Shown here one piece after another: positions 54,416 through 64,000 of a DNA stretch of 64,000 nucleotides; the stretch's first letter is position 1, and the number at the start of each line of letters is the position of its first letter. The translations under genes and the position numbers were made by a program. The notes under the pieces are model-generated. The model worked only from the letters and a program-made list of their open reading frames with translations. It did not search any database and was not told the origin of the DNA. The DNA is from Palaemon carinicauda (lineage: Eukaryota > Arthropoda > Malacostraca > Decapoda > Palaemonidae), in contig NC_090759.1 of NCBI RefSeq assembly GCF_036898095.1, positions 20,682,620 through 20,746,619 on the forward strand, read 5' to 3'.

Positions 54416-54793
54416 TAGGTAGTAGGTTGGCTAGGGCACCAGCCACCCATTGAAATACTACCGCTAGAGAGAGTTATGAGGGCCTTTGACTGGCCAGACA
54501 GTACTACATTGGATCCATTCTCTCTGCTTACGGTTCATTTTCCCTTTGCCTACACACACACTGAATTGTCTGGCCTATTCTATACATATTCTCCTCTGTC
54601 CTCATACATCTGACAACACTGAGATTATCAAACAATTCTTCTTCTCTCAAGAGGTTAACTACTGCACTGTAATTGTTCAGGGGCTACTCTCCTCTTGGTA
54701 AGGGTAGAAGAGAGACTTAGCTCTGGTAAGCAGCTCATCTAGGAGAAGGACACTCCAAAATCAAACCATTGTTCTCTAGTCTTGGGTAGTGCC
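54416..54793 (+). mobile_element. SINE-like element, second copy (3' tail missing)
   Basis: Matches the head of the element at 36604-36240 (read on the minus strand) from 'ggtagtaggttgg' through 'gacactccaaaatcaa' to 'cttgggtagtgcc'. The LINE-1-like tail and (TAA)n are absent; a deletion probably took them together with part of LINE-G. Confidence 0.82.
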
Positions 54794-55708
54794 TTTTCTT
54801 TTACTTGAAGAATGAAATTGTAGAAATCCCTCATGGGGTGATGCTTTAGCAAACACAAGAGGCAATATTATATCATCAATTGTGGAAAACGAAGAAGTAA
54901 GACTCCTTAACACAGGAGAGCCCGCACACTTTCATGCATTGACCTTTCAATTGCAAGCTCCAACTGCTTTCTCATTTTTGAATGGATGCTCCAATTATTA
55001 AAATACAAGACTGGAATAGATTTTGGGAGCTAAGGGAAATTGAATGGAATGCAGAACAGTTTGAAAGTGTAGATAATGCCATAAACTTACTGAATAGAAC
55101 TTTACATACAGCAGAAGTACATTCAATTCCCAAAACCACGTTTATTTAAACGGCGACCAGTCCCCTGATGGTTATCAGAACTAACTGCCCTGCACAGAGC
55201 CACAAGAAAATCTTTTAACTCGATTGTGCAGACGTCGTACTGAGAAGAATTTAATTATATACATGAAATGTAGAGCACAGTTCTGCTGTGCAATGAAAGA
55301 AGCTAAACACAGTCTTGGATATCTTTTGTTTCCTAAGTTAACAGTATAACACCAGCATCTTCTGTATGGAGGAAAATAAAAAAGATAGCAGGCAAATGTA
55401 CCCCCAACCCACTACTAGTGTTGAAGGTCAATGGTCAGTATGTGACTTGAGCAACTGAGGTTAACAATACCCTGGCTGATCATTTGTACAATGTATCATG
55501 CAAGTGAGAAGCAGCTCCTGGTCTCCAGTATAGGAGCATTGAAGAACAGAAAATTTTAACTATTTGTAACAGGAAAGGAAGAATCTTACTATTCTCCTTT
55601 TACTGAAAGAGAATTTGAATCCACACTTTCTACTTGTAATAATTCAGCCCCTGGACCCAATGGAAATCCATATGCAATGATTAAACATGTAACTGTTGAT
55701 ACTAAGTT

Positions 55709-55723
55709 ATTTACTTTAAGCAT
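55709..55723 (+). repeat. LINE-F target-site duplication, left copy
   Basis: ATTTACTTTAAGCAT, identical to 59791-59805. It lies in LINE-G RT sequence. Confidence 0.95.
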
Positions 55724-56540
55724 ACCCCTCTGATGGTCCAGCACTTTGCTGCAGTAGAGGGGCTTGAGTGTCCCAATGATGGGCTGGGCAATGGCGCTGG
55801 GGTAGTTTATCCACCCTGGCAGGCTCAACCATACCGCTAAGGCCAGTTCTGAGAGACCAGACCAAGACTGGACTCCTATAGGCCTTCTCCTTTATTTTAA
55901 GATAGGCAAAGGCTAGGAGAAGGAAAACTCCAAAATCAAACCAAACAAGACCCCAACGGCGGAGCTTCCCAGCGCCGGCGGAAGAGGGCAATGCCTGTCG
56001 GGCAGGCAACAAGGCGGGCCTTGACATAACAAGAACCCGGCAGCCCGATGCAACCAACATCGGAGAAGCCGCCTGTCTCATATGTCTTGAGCCGCGGTGA
56101 AAATGATGTGGGTCAAGTGTGTGTGCGTGGCCGTTGCAAAGCCACGACCACCCAAAACAATATACCTAGCTACTGGCATTCTGTCGTTTCCTCCACCCTT
56201 CTTCATCTCTTTCTCATCATCATCATCATCACCACCAGCAAGTCCTGAGGCAACAGCACCGTGGGGGAAGGGGGCAGGCCTGGATAGCTGGAAGCCCTTA
56301 GCCCACGATTGCACTCAGGCGGCGAGTCTAAGATTCAGTCGCTCTCTGGTGACGGTGCCGTGACACCAGAGTTCGGCAGCTGGACCCGTGACTGGGCTGG
56401 CCTATTGAGGACACCGCAGCCCACCCCACATGGGGAGGCCCCTAGAAAAGGTGGGGTAAACATCGGACCCGGCAAACCCGTCTGGTCAGCTCACCGCGGC
56501 TGGCGGACATCCCACTAATGCGATCGAAATAACAAGAAAA
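55724..56540 (+). other. LINE-F 5' region
   Basis: GC-rich leader without a convincing protein. Contains a (TCA)n stretch at 56213-56236. Likely 5' UTR with internal promoter activity, by analogy only. Confidence 0.55.
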
Positions 56541-59500
56541 AAATATTAACCTTAGGTGCGTGGAACATCCGCACCCTCCAAGACGTGACGAACACCAACC
56601 GCCCGGAACGACGTACAGCCCTCGTCTGCAAGGAGCTAGCTCGCTTCAATGTTGATGTGGCGGCTCTTAGCGAGACCAGACTACCCGAAGAGGGCAACAT
56701 CAGGGAAGGTGGAACAGGTTACACCATCTTTTGGAAAGGCAAGGCCCTAGAGGAGCCTCGCATCCACGGTGTCGGCTTCGCCATCCGTTCCCAGCTAGTG
56801 CAGCAGCACAACCTCACTCCCAAGGCCATCAGTTAGCGCCTGATGACTGTCCGCATCCCCATCACGCGGGACAGACATCTCACCCTGATCTTTGTCTACC
56901 CCCCGACTATGACCTCAACCGATGATAACAAAGCTGCCTTCTACACCCAGCTCGACCGCACCATCCAGGCAGTGCCCGCCAATGACAAGCTCGTTGTGCT
57001 TGGCGACTTTAATGCCCGAGTAGGCAAAGACCATCGCCTGTGGGAGGGAATCATCGGCCGCCATGGCATTGGAAATTGCAACGCCAATGGCCAACTCCTA
57101 CTGGGTCTGTGTGCAGAACACCAACTTGTGGTAACCAACACCATCTTCCAGTTACCAAAGCGACAAAAGACCACATGGAGACACCCACGGTCTAAACACT
57201 GGCACATCCTGGACTACGTCCTGACCAGAGCCAGAGACCGAGGAGACGTCCGCATCACCCGATCCATGCCTGGAGCGGACGACTGCTGGACGGACCACAG
57301 ACTCCTCATCTCCCGACTCTCCGTGACGACCCTACGACCACCCAGAAGGGCACCTGACAGCATACCACACCAACGCTTTGATTGTAGTAAGCTCCGCAAC
57401 CCACAGGTGGCACAGAACTACAAGGAGGCCTGCGAACAATACCTCGCAGACCCTGTGGGTCAGGCCACTGTCGAGCACCACTGGACCACCCTCAGAAATG
57501 CCATGGCCCGTGCCACGGAGGAAACACTAGGCTACACCACCAAGAAACGGCAGGATTGGTTTGATGAGAATGATGCTACCATCTCTCTTTTCATTGAAAT
57601 CAAACGACAAGCACGCCTGACTTTGGAAAACCAACCAACAGCAGCTAACAAATATGCTCACAAGGTAGCTGAAGCTGGTTGCCAAAGAGGTATCCGTGAA
57701 GCCCAGAACACCTGGTGGCAAAGAAAAGCTGCAGAAATACAGAGTTTCGCTGACCAACGTGACCTGCGCAGCTTCTATGCAGCAACAAAAGAAATATTCG
57801 GTCCCACACGGTCATCAGTGGGCAGCCTGAAGGACGCAGATGGGGCCACGACCATCACCGACAGCGAGGGCATCCTGGCCAGGTGGAGGTCTCACTTTGA
57901 GAACCTCCTCAATGACCAAGCAGACACCCCAGACGATCTCCTGCGAATGACCCCGCAGCATCCCGTCCGTCACTGGATGGCACTACCACCCTCCATCCAT
58001 GACTTCAACAAGGCCCTGCAGCGCATGAAGCCCGGCAAAGCCCCAGGGCCAGACAACATCCCGTTGGAGCTCCTCACTCACGGTGGCCCCGGCTTGAGGA
58101 ACCGTTTGATGCTCCTTATACTGAAAATATGGGAGACCAAGACCCCCCCCCCAGTGACTTCCGCGATGCAAACATCATTACCATCTTCAAGAAGGGAGAC
58201 AGGGAGAACTGTAACAACTACCGGGGAATATCACTACTAAGCATCGCGAGTAAGATTTTCGCTCGGATTCTCCTTGACCGCCTCCTTATTCTCGCAGAAG
58301 ACGTCCTGCCAGAGTCCCATTGCGGCTTTCGACCTTCCCGCGGGACCATAGACATGATCTTCTGTGCACGACAACTACAAGAGAAGAGCCTCGAACAACA
58401 ACAGCCCATAATGTTCATCTTCTGGGATTTGAAAAAGGCCTTCGACAAAGTACCTCGACCTGCCATGTGGGCTGTCCTCAAAAGATATGGCTGCCCACCC
58501 GATTTTGTCAAGCTGGTGTGTGCCCTCCATGACGGAATGGTTGGGAGAGTCTGCCACCAGAACTCTCTTTCAGACCCATTCCCCATCAACGGCGGCCTGA
58601 AGCAGGGCTGTGTTCTGGCCCCGACGTGTTTCTCGCTATACACCGCAGCAATGCTCAACAAGATTCCCCCAGACACACCCTCAGTCGACCTACGTTTCCG
58701 CATGGATGGAGGCGCTTTCAACCTCGCTAGACTCCGCGCCAGAACCAAGACCACCTTGTGTGCAGTGCGAGAACTGCAGTATGCTGACGACAATGCCACC
58801 CCAGGTCAGACGGCAGAGGACCTGCAGTCGTTAGCTGATGCATACAACTCTGCCTACGAACGTTTTGGGATGCAAGTCAACTCAGACAAAACCAAGACCC
58901 TCGTCCAACATCCACCAGGACTGATGCTCCCCAACTTTAATACCACAGTGAATGACCAACCGTTAGAACAGGTGGACCAGTTCTCCTACCTAGGGAGCAT
59001 CCTAACATCAGCTCCCACAAGCAAAAAGGACGTGGAGAACAGGATCAGGGCAGCCCACTCCGCCTTTGGCCGACTCAACTGCCGCGTATTTAACAACCAC
59101 GCACTGACAATGACCACCAAAATAATGGTGTTCAGGGCAGTAGTCCTCTCCACGCTCCTGTATGCATGTGAAACATGGACGCTATATAGAAACGATATTA
59201 AAATCCTAGAACGCTTCCAACAAATGAAACTGAGGCAGATCTTGAAAATCCCCTGGAAGAGCCACACCACCAACATTGAAGTCTTTGAACGTGCCTCGCT
59301 GACCAGCGTGGAGGCCACCATCATCCACCACTGCCTCCGCTGGATAGGAAACGTGCATAGGATGGATCCATCTAGGCTCCCAAAGAAAATATTCTACGGA
59401 GAACTGACCCAGGGCACCAGACCACGAGGAGCCCCGAAAATGCGCTATAAAGATCAACTAAAGCGCACCCTGGCTCTAACTGACATCGATCCTTCCTCAT

Positions 59501-59733
59501 GGGAAGAAACAGCCAGGGACAGGAAAACCTGGAGGAGTACAGTACACCATGGCACCGTGGACTTCGAGGAGAGGAGGAGACAAAATGAGGAGGCTAAGAG
59601 GAGAAGAAGGAGAGAGCGATTAGAACAGCCCCGCCCACCACCTACCCTCCCATGTGAACACTGTCCGCGACTCTTCCACCACAGACTAGGACTTAACAGC
59701 CACATCAGGCATAAGCACCCACCCCACAGATAG
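56540..59733 (+). pseudogene. LINE-F ORF: endonuclease, reverse transcriptase and C-terminal zinc finger (one stop, one frameshift)
   Basis: Endonuclease motifs are LGAWNIRTLQD, VAALSETRLPEEG, LVVLGDFNARVG and CWTDHRLLISR. A TAG at 56834-56836 interrupts (AIS-stop-RLMTV). The frame then runs to a 10-C run at 58143-58152, where it shifts to the frame of 58129. RT motifs are YRGISLLSIASKIFARIL, HCGFRPSRGTIDMIF, FWDLKKAFDKVPR (A), NGGLKQGCVLAPTCFSLY (B) and LQYADDNATPG (C). The C-terminus has a C2H2 finger (CEHCPRLFHHRLGLNSHIRH). The slip is in a homopolymer, so it could be a sequencing artefact. If so, only the TAG separates this copy from an intact protein. Confidence 0.87.
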
Positions 59734-59790
59734 GAGGCTGATGGCTAACGACAGAACCCAATACTCGGACACGAGTGGGCGCCGACGACG

Positions 59791-59805
59791 ATTTACTTTA
59801 AGCAT
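59791..59805 (+). repeat. LINE-F target-site duplication, right copy
   Basis: ATTTACTTTAAGCAT, directly after the ACGACG end of LINE-F. Confidence 0.95.
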
Positions 59806-60005
59806 TATTTACAGAATATGGCATGATCACAGTTATTCAAGTATTTGTGAACCAGCCTTTATTTTTGCATTTTTAAAACCTCGTAAGGATAAGTTTTTAA
59901 CAGCAAACTATCAACCAATTACATTGACAGCTTATCTATGTAAGATCATCAAAAAGATGGTCAATGCAAGGCTGATGTGGTACCTGGAGAAGAAAAACGC
60001 ATTGT
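59806..60005 (+). pseudogene. LINE-G RT finger region (continuation)
   Basis: Reads IWHDHSYSSICEPAFIFAFLK, then YQPITLTAYLCKIIKKMV and MWYLEKKNAL, the RT region just after the PGPDG block. This sequence is absent from LINE-D. Homology ends abruptly at the DIRS-E terminus. Confidence 0.75.
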
Positions 60006-60477
60006 GAGCGAAGCGTAAAATCTATTTTTGGGTGAGATGGCCATGTCGTACTGATGGAAGGTTCCTTCAGTAGCTTCCTTAGGGTATATATGACTACAGT
60101 AGATATTCTCAGAGAATTAAACTAAAGGTTTCACAGAATTCTAACTTCTGGCGCGAGTACCCTAAAGGTTTCCCTCTAGGATATCGTATATCAACAGGGG
60201 ACGCATGCATTAACACGCCACATGGCTATCTGCACCCCACATAGCGTTTACGCTTCGAGGGGGAAAGGTGGCGAGATAACTGAGGAGCCGCTCCAAAGTT
60301 ACTCTCCTTCGTTACTGTTACGGTACTCGCAACGTAAACAAACAGCGGCCATAGCTGTCTGCCGTACTGTGTAACGTCACGTCCGTCCTCATTCCGAAGT
60401 CCAGCTTTCTACCAGCCTCTGCGATACAGGATAGCAGGGAGGGGCCTGGCAGGCTGAACTGGAACAGTCGGGCGGGT
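60006..60477 (-). repeat. DIRS-E right terminal repeat
   Basis: Longer (~470 bp) than in A-C. Its outer 41 bp (60018-60058) are the inverse of 60478-60518 with two mismatches. A fragment of the same end is at 44107-44200. Two closely spaced inverted copies could be mistaken for a MITE. Confidence 0.82.
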
Positions 60478-60545
60478 CCATCAAGACGACATGGCCATCT
60501 CACCCAAAAATAGATTTGGGCTCAAACCATGTCGTCCTGATGGAA
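60478..60545. repeat. DIRS-E internal complementary region
   Basis: Two abutting halves. 'tcaagacgacatggccatct...aaatagattt' is the inverse of the right end; 'ggctcaaaccatgtcgtcctgatgga' is presumably the inverse of the left end, which lies outside the window. Confidence 0.85.
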
Positions 60546-61301
60546 GTGTACCAGAGAATTAATGTATCGTGGATTTTTCCCCATTTCAAGTGCCTTCTAC
60601 TTCGACTAATATTCCTGCAGTCTAGTGACCGAAGAGATCGTGACATCTCCGTTAAATATCACTACCAGTGGCATTACAATGACCTGGCTTCCAGCCCCCC
60701 TGGCAGGGAAGTCCTATTTGGACAAGAGGAACTTCTCGAAGTAACCTGACGAAGATAGACTCACCTGGATGAAGAGATCGTGCCGGTCTCTAAGACAGAT
60801 CGGAAGGTTAAATATTTGTGTAGGAACACAATTATACCATTAGGTGAGTATATATTAGACAGTAGGTATATTAATTATAAATAACCATAGAAATAGGAGC
60901 GAATAAAACTATAACATAAATTTATTTCCATATGAAAGATAGGAGCGAAATAAGACGCATATGGTAAATAAAATAATTATTTTATTTGAAAATTGCATGG
61001 AATTATGGAAAAATTATTTACAATAATAATATCGGATAACAGACATAGATTTTCAGTAAGACGGTGATGTGGAATCTGAAAGGGAAAATATTTTGCCTTT
61101 AAGCACAAGTTCCCGGGGGAACGCCAGTCTTTAAAATCACCATACACTTCATGTCCAAGAACATGTGGCACACGTGTAAGAATCTATGTCAGTCTATTAG
61201 TGACACTAAGTGTCCCTTAAAATCACTATGTATTGCACTAGGGTCAACTCAGGCACCCGTTTGAGTTAAAATCCCGAAAAAACTCACTGTTCTACGCAGC
61301 A
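60546..61301 (-). other. DIRS-E 3' untranslated region
   Basis: Between the internal complementary region and the recombinase stop. AT-rich in its middle, no gene. Confidence 0.65.
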
Positions 61302-62986
61302 CTAAACAGCCAGTTTCATCACACTACCTGCTGCTACCACGAATCGTTTTATTTCGTGCACCTGTTTCGCATAGTGTTTGAAGAATACTCTAGATGACCT
61401 CCAGCCTGTGAAGGATCGGAGGCTTTCAAAATCCATTCCTTGGAAAAAGTTCTGGGAAGAGGTGACTTTCCTAGGATCATGACCTGCGGGTGTACTGTCA
61501 GGATCCGCTCTGTGAATAAAGTAGGTGATTTTCGCTCTTAGTTGTTTTAGTGACAGGTCACTACCCGAAGTTTCTCCTTTAAAGAGTTGTCCTCTGTCAA
61601 AGTCTGAAGTTCTTTGAAGATAGACCTTAAGGCTCTCCACTGGGCATAGAGAGACATCTTCCTTCACGGGGCAGATTCTCCAAGGGCCCCATCTTTTGGT
61701 GGGAAGTTCATTTTTAGCGAGAAACGTGGGGTCGGGGAAGAGGGTAGGTAAGTTCCCTCGTGTCGGCGAACTGTATCTGGCCCTCTTCTCTTGATAATGC
61801 CACTATTTCACCGACTCAGGCTCCCAAGGCGAGAGCAAAAAGGAAGATCACTTTTTGAGTCAAGTCTTTCAGAGGGCAAGATTCGTTGTCTAGGTTAAAG
61901 GCAAAATGGAGCACCTTATCCAGGGACCAGGTGATGGGTGTCGGTGGAGGTGCTGGACGGAGTCTTAGCGCACGCCTTCGGGAGTTTATTGAAGATTTCG
62001 TTGGATAAATCTATTTGGAAGGCATACAGAAGTGGTCTAGTCAAGGCCGATTTGCAGGTGGAAATCGTATTTGCTGCTAAGCATTGTCCATGAAGGTGAA
62101 TAGAGAAGGACATGCAAAAATCTATAGAGATTTCCGTAGGGTTTTTCGCCTTGACGAAGGATACCCACTTCTTCCAGGATGATTCATATTGCCTTCTGGT
62201 AGACTTTGTTTTGTATTCCTCTAGGAAATCTAAACTTTTCTTCGAGATCCCAAACCTTTTCTTCACGGCTAAGGAGAGAAAATCATGAGATGAAGGTCTT
62301 TGACTTTCTTTGATGAAGCGAAGACAGTCGTCTTCTGCACCTGTTGGGAGAGAATTGGGCCCGGCAGGGGGATCAGCTTGGGCTGTAGCTCCAGGACTAG
62401 GGGAAACCAGTTGCTCCGAGGCCACTTGGGAGCCACTAGGGCTGCTGTCCCTTTGAAGGTTCTCAGTTTGGAGAGGACTTTCAGCAGAAGGTTGGGTGGA
62501 GGGAACAGGTAAATCTTGGACCATCTGTTCCAGTCCAGGGACATGGCGTCCACTGCTTCCGCTTTGGGGTCCTCGTAAGGGGCCACATATCGAGGAAGTT
62601 TCTTGTTGTCGCTCGTCGCGAAGAGATCGATCTGTAGTTCCGGGAATTGACGAGAGATGAAGGAGAATGATCTTGCGTCTAGGGACCATTCCGACTCTAT
62701 GGGGCTTGTCCTTGATAGAGCGTCCGCCGTCATGTTGCGGAATCCTTGTAGGTGAACTGCAGATAAGTGCTACTTCTTCCTGTCCGCCAGGCGGAAGATG
62801 GGTAATATCACCTGGTTTATGTGGGGCGATCTGAAGCCCTGACAGTTGAGACATCTGACTACTACCGAGCTGTCCAGAGTTAGACGGATGTGTATCGAGG
62901 GATGCAGGGATAATTTCTTCAGGGTGAGAAGAACCGCCATGGCCTCCAAGATGTTGATGTGAAACGTCTTGAATAGGGGAGACCAT
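61302..62986 (-). pseudogene. DIRS-E tyrosine recombinase; stop codon at the catalytic Arg
   Basis: The N-terminal reading 62986-61916 overlaps pol for most of its length and then shows RFIKESQRPSSHDFLSLAVKK, STRRQYESSWKKWVSFVKAK and ISTCKSALTRPLLYAF. It stops at 61916. Downstream sequence reads KVIFLFALALGA-stop-VGEIVALS (TGA near 61814), where the family has Arg (xARVGEI-type box I); CGA to TGA is one transition. The C-terminal part 61667-61302 has HDPRKVTSSQNFF (His box) and GWRSSRVFFKHYAKQV with the Tyr. At least three breaks; inactive. Confidence 0.82.
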
Positions 62987-64000
62987 GTTCCTTGAACCTG
63001 TCGTTGATGGGAGTGACCCCCCAAGCCTCCAGAGAGGCGTCCGTGTGGATGTTGATCGATGGAGGCGGAGGTTGAAGAGGGCTGGATCTTTTCACGTTCC
63101 TTGCTTCTGACCACGGTCTTAGAAGGGAGCAAAGCCTGTTCGGTAGGGGTCTCTTGAGATCTCTTCGAGCGATGGATGTGTTTCGTCTCCAGACTCCTGA
63201 GGCATCCTTTAGCTGTGCTCGTAGCACTGGGTTTGTTACTGAGGCGAACTGTAGGTAGCCGAGTACTTGCTCCTGCTGTCGTCTTGAGAAGTCTTCTGAC
63301 AGACCTGGCTATTTCTTTCCTTTTCTTCAGTGGGATGGAAAGGCAGTGTGACTGAAGATTCCAGTGGATTCCTAACCATTGGAACTTCTGAGCTGGAGTG
63401 TGGCGAGACTTCTTGGTGTTTATCTTGAAACCCAGATGTTCCAGGAACTGGGTCACTTTGCTGCAAGCTCTCAAACATTCTTCTGGCGATGTCGACCAGA
63501 CCAGCCAGTCGTCGAGGTAGGCCTTCACTTGGACGCCCTGAAGGCGTAGCTGGTGGACGATTGTGTCTGCTAGCTTGGTGAAGATTCTCGGAGCCACGTT
63601 GAGCCCGAAGGGCATGGCTCTGAAGGCGTAGCTTCTTCTTTGGAGCCGGAATCCTAGGTAGGAGGAAGCTTGGGGGTTCATTGGGATGTGCCAGTAGGAG
63701 CCCGCCAAGTCTATTGAGACCGTGTAGGCCTTGTGAGGCAGTAGGGCTCTTATTTGTTGAAGAGTCAGCATCTTGAATTTGTTGTTTGCAATGAACTTTT
63801 TGAGGGGGGACAAGTCGAAAATGACTCTGAGCTTGTCTGAGTCCTTCTTGGGAACACAAAAGAGTCTTCCTTGGAACCTGGTGGACTTTACCCTCTTGAT
63901 CACCTTCTTGTTCAAGAGTTCTAGGACATTTTCTTCCAAGACGGGGGTTAATGGCTGGAAGAATTGGTTGAAGGTTGGGAGTGGTTGCATCCAGCTCCAA
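62269..64000 (-). pseudogene. pol: DIRS-E pol: RT, RNase H and C-terminal region (broken; enters from window edge)
   Basis: RT: LRVIFDLSPLKKFI, VSIDLAGSYWHIPMNP (A), MPFGLNVAPRIFTKL (B) and KAYLDDWLVWS (C, intact). Near 63290 the frame shifts; the RNase H start (NIHTDASLEAWGVTP) lies in a frame ending at 62919, and the next part (FHINILEAMAVLLTL, RLTLDSSVVVRCL) is back in the first frame. A stop follows at 62770. The RNase H end and C-terminal region, NMTADALSRTSPIESEW, QIDLFATSDNKKLPRY, YLFPPPNLLLKVL and APKWPRSNWFPLVL, end at 62269. The domain order matches the other DIRS pols. Confidence 0.83.

Larger units (their letters stand above)
54360..55723 (+). pseudogene. LINE-G ORF2 remnant: endonuclease and linker
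   Basis: Endonuclease start (aatggaattgtcag...) at 54365, then the SINE. It resumes at ~54827 with 'tcatggggtgatgctttagc' (equivalent of LINE-D 26808). The linker and the APGP(N/D)G region run to 55723. It is broken in many places, with no catalytic GDxN block because of the deletion at the SINE. Confidence 0.75.
55724..59790 (+). mobile_element. LINE-F: full-length non-LTR retrotransposon with perfect 15-bp target duplication
   Basis: A 4.07-kb insertion from 'acccctctgatggtcc' to 'gccgacgacg', flanked by identical ATTTACTTTAAGCAT. The 5' region (55724-56540) is GC-rich with no clear ORF1. One ORF encodes endonuclease and RT and ends in a C2H2 finger; the 3' end is a short ACG-type repeat. 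Removing it rejoins LINE-G RT sequence in frame context. Clade uncertain: the endonuclease style is common in RTE/CR1-like elements of invertebrates. Confidence 0.95.
52640..60005 (+). mobile_element. LINE-G: decayed second copy of the I-type LINE, with nested insertions
   Basis: Homologous to LINE-D from its ORF1 start (compare 52655-52735 with 24610-24700) to the RT finger region, but full of indels and stops. It is 5'-truncated at ~52640. Interruptions are a SINE at 54416-54793 (with loss of ~350 bp of endonuclease) and LINE-F at 55724-59790, which has a 15-bp target duplication; the RT continues at 59806 and stops at 60005 where DIRS-E begins. It preserves RT sequence that is missing from LINE-D. 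Confidence 0.82.
60006..64000 (-). mobile_element. DIRS-E: DIRS-like element, reverse orientation, continues past the window
   Basis: On the minus strand, pol enters from the window edge, then come the tyrosine recombinase, ~750 bp of 3' UTR, the internal complementary region (60478-60545) and the right terminal repeat ending at 60006 inside LINE-G. It is a family clearly different from A-C and from D. gag and the left repeat lie beyond 64000. Confidence 0.9.

Noticed and set aside
60006..60545. A free-standing MITE with 41-bp terminal inverted repeats
   Set aside because: Its right half also contains a second, different inverted segment, and it lies at the 3' end of a DIRS pol/recombinase, which fits terminal repeat plus internal complementary region better.

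Overview
The window looks like repeat-dominated chromosomal DNA from a malacostracan crustacean, most likely a decapod. This rests on the repeat content: several families of DIRS-like tyrosine-recombinase retrotransposons (known to be abundant in Decapoda), Jockey/CR1/I-type LINEs, long (CT)n tracts, and short exons separated by long TE-filled introns. No bacterial, viral or organellar gene organisation is present. Nearly everything that codes is transposable-element sequence. The one piece I believe is a host gene is a 156-bp exon of a short-chain dehydrogenase/reductase (36820-36975).

Layout, left to right. 1-1530: 3' part of a CR1/L2-like LINE ending in (TAA)n. 2427-2926: a 500-N assembly gap. 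2927-18998: two tandem copies of a non-coding unit bounded by (CT)n, each split by a different DIRS-like element (DIRS-A 3936-10450; DIRS-B 11281-17874). Each unit supplies the unoccupied site for the other's insertion. 19100-23711: a LINE whose ORF1 has tandem CCCH zinc fingers, sitting inside a (CT)n tract. 24030-35112: an I-type LINE with RNase H, interrupted by a reverse-oriented DIRS-like element (DIRS-D 27745-33055). 35113-36800: the 3' end of another DIRS-like element (DIRS-F) with a SINE-like element inserted in it; its edge lies about 20 bp from the SDR exon. 37265-39960: a decayed DIRS-like copy (DIRS-G). 39961-42620: anonymous AT-rich DNA, microsatellites and a candidate SINE. 42628-44105: reverse-strand LTR-retrotransposon gag/protease remnant. 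44203-44807: pogo/Tigger-like end. 44808-51345: DIRS-C. 51471-52175: Mutator-like transposase remnant. 52640-60005: a decayed second copy of the I-type LINE with nested insertions: a SINE, a LINE with a perfect 15-bp target duplication (55724-59790), and at its end DIRS-E (60006 to beyond 64000, reverse strand).

The DIRS copies share one plan: inverted terminal repeats, a Cys-rich gag, a pol with YLDD reverse transcriptase, RNase H and a DIRS-specific C-terminal region, a tyrosine recombinase (YR) in an overlapping frame, and an internal complementary region next to the 3' repeat. In every readable copy at least one required function is broken: a nonsense codon in A, loss of RT in B, a mutated YLDD in C, a deleted catalytic Arg in D, and a nonsense codon at that same Arg in E. 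By eye the terminal repeats of A and B are identical over about 150 bp, so both look recent. Those of C differ at about five positions.

All translations, alignments and boundaries were read by eye. Clade names for LINEs are tentative.
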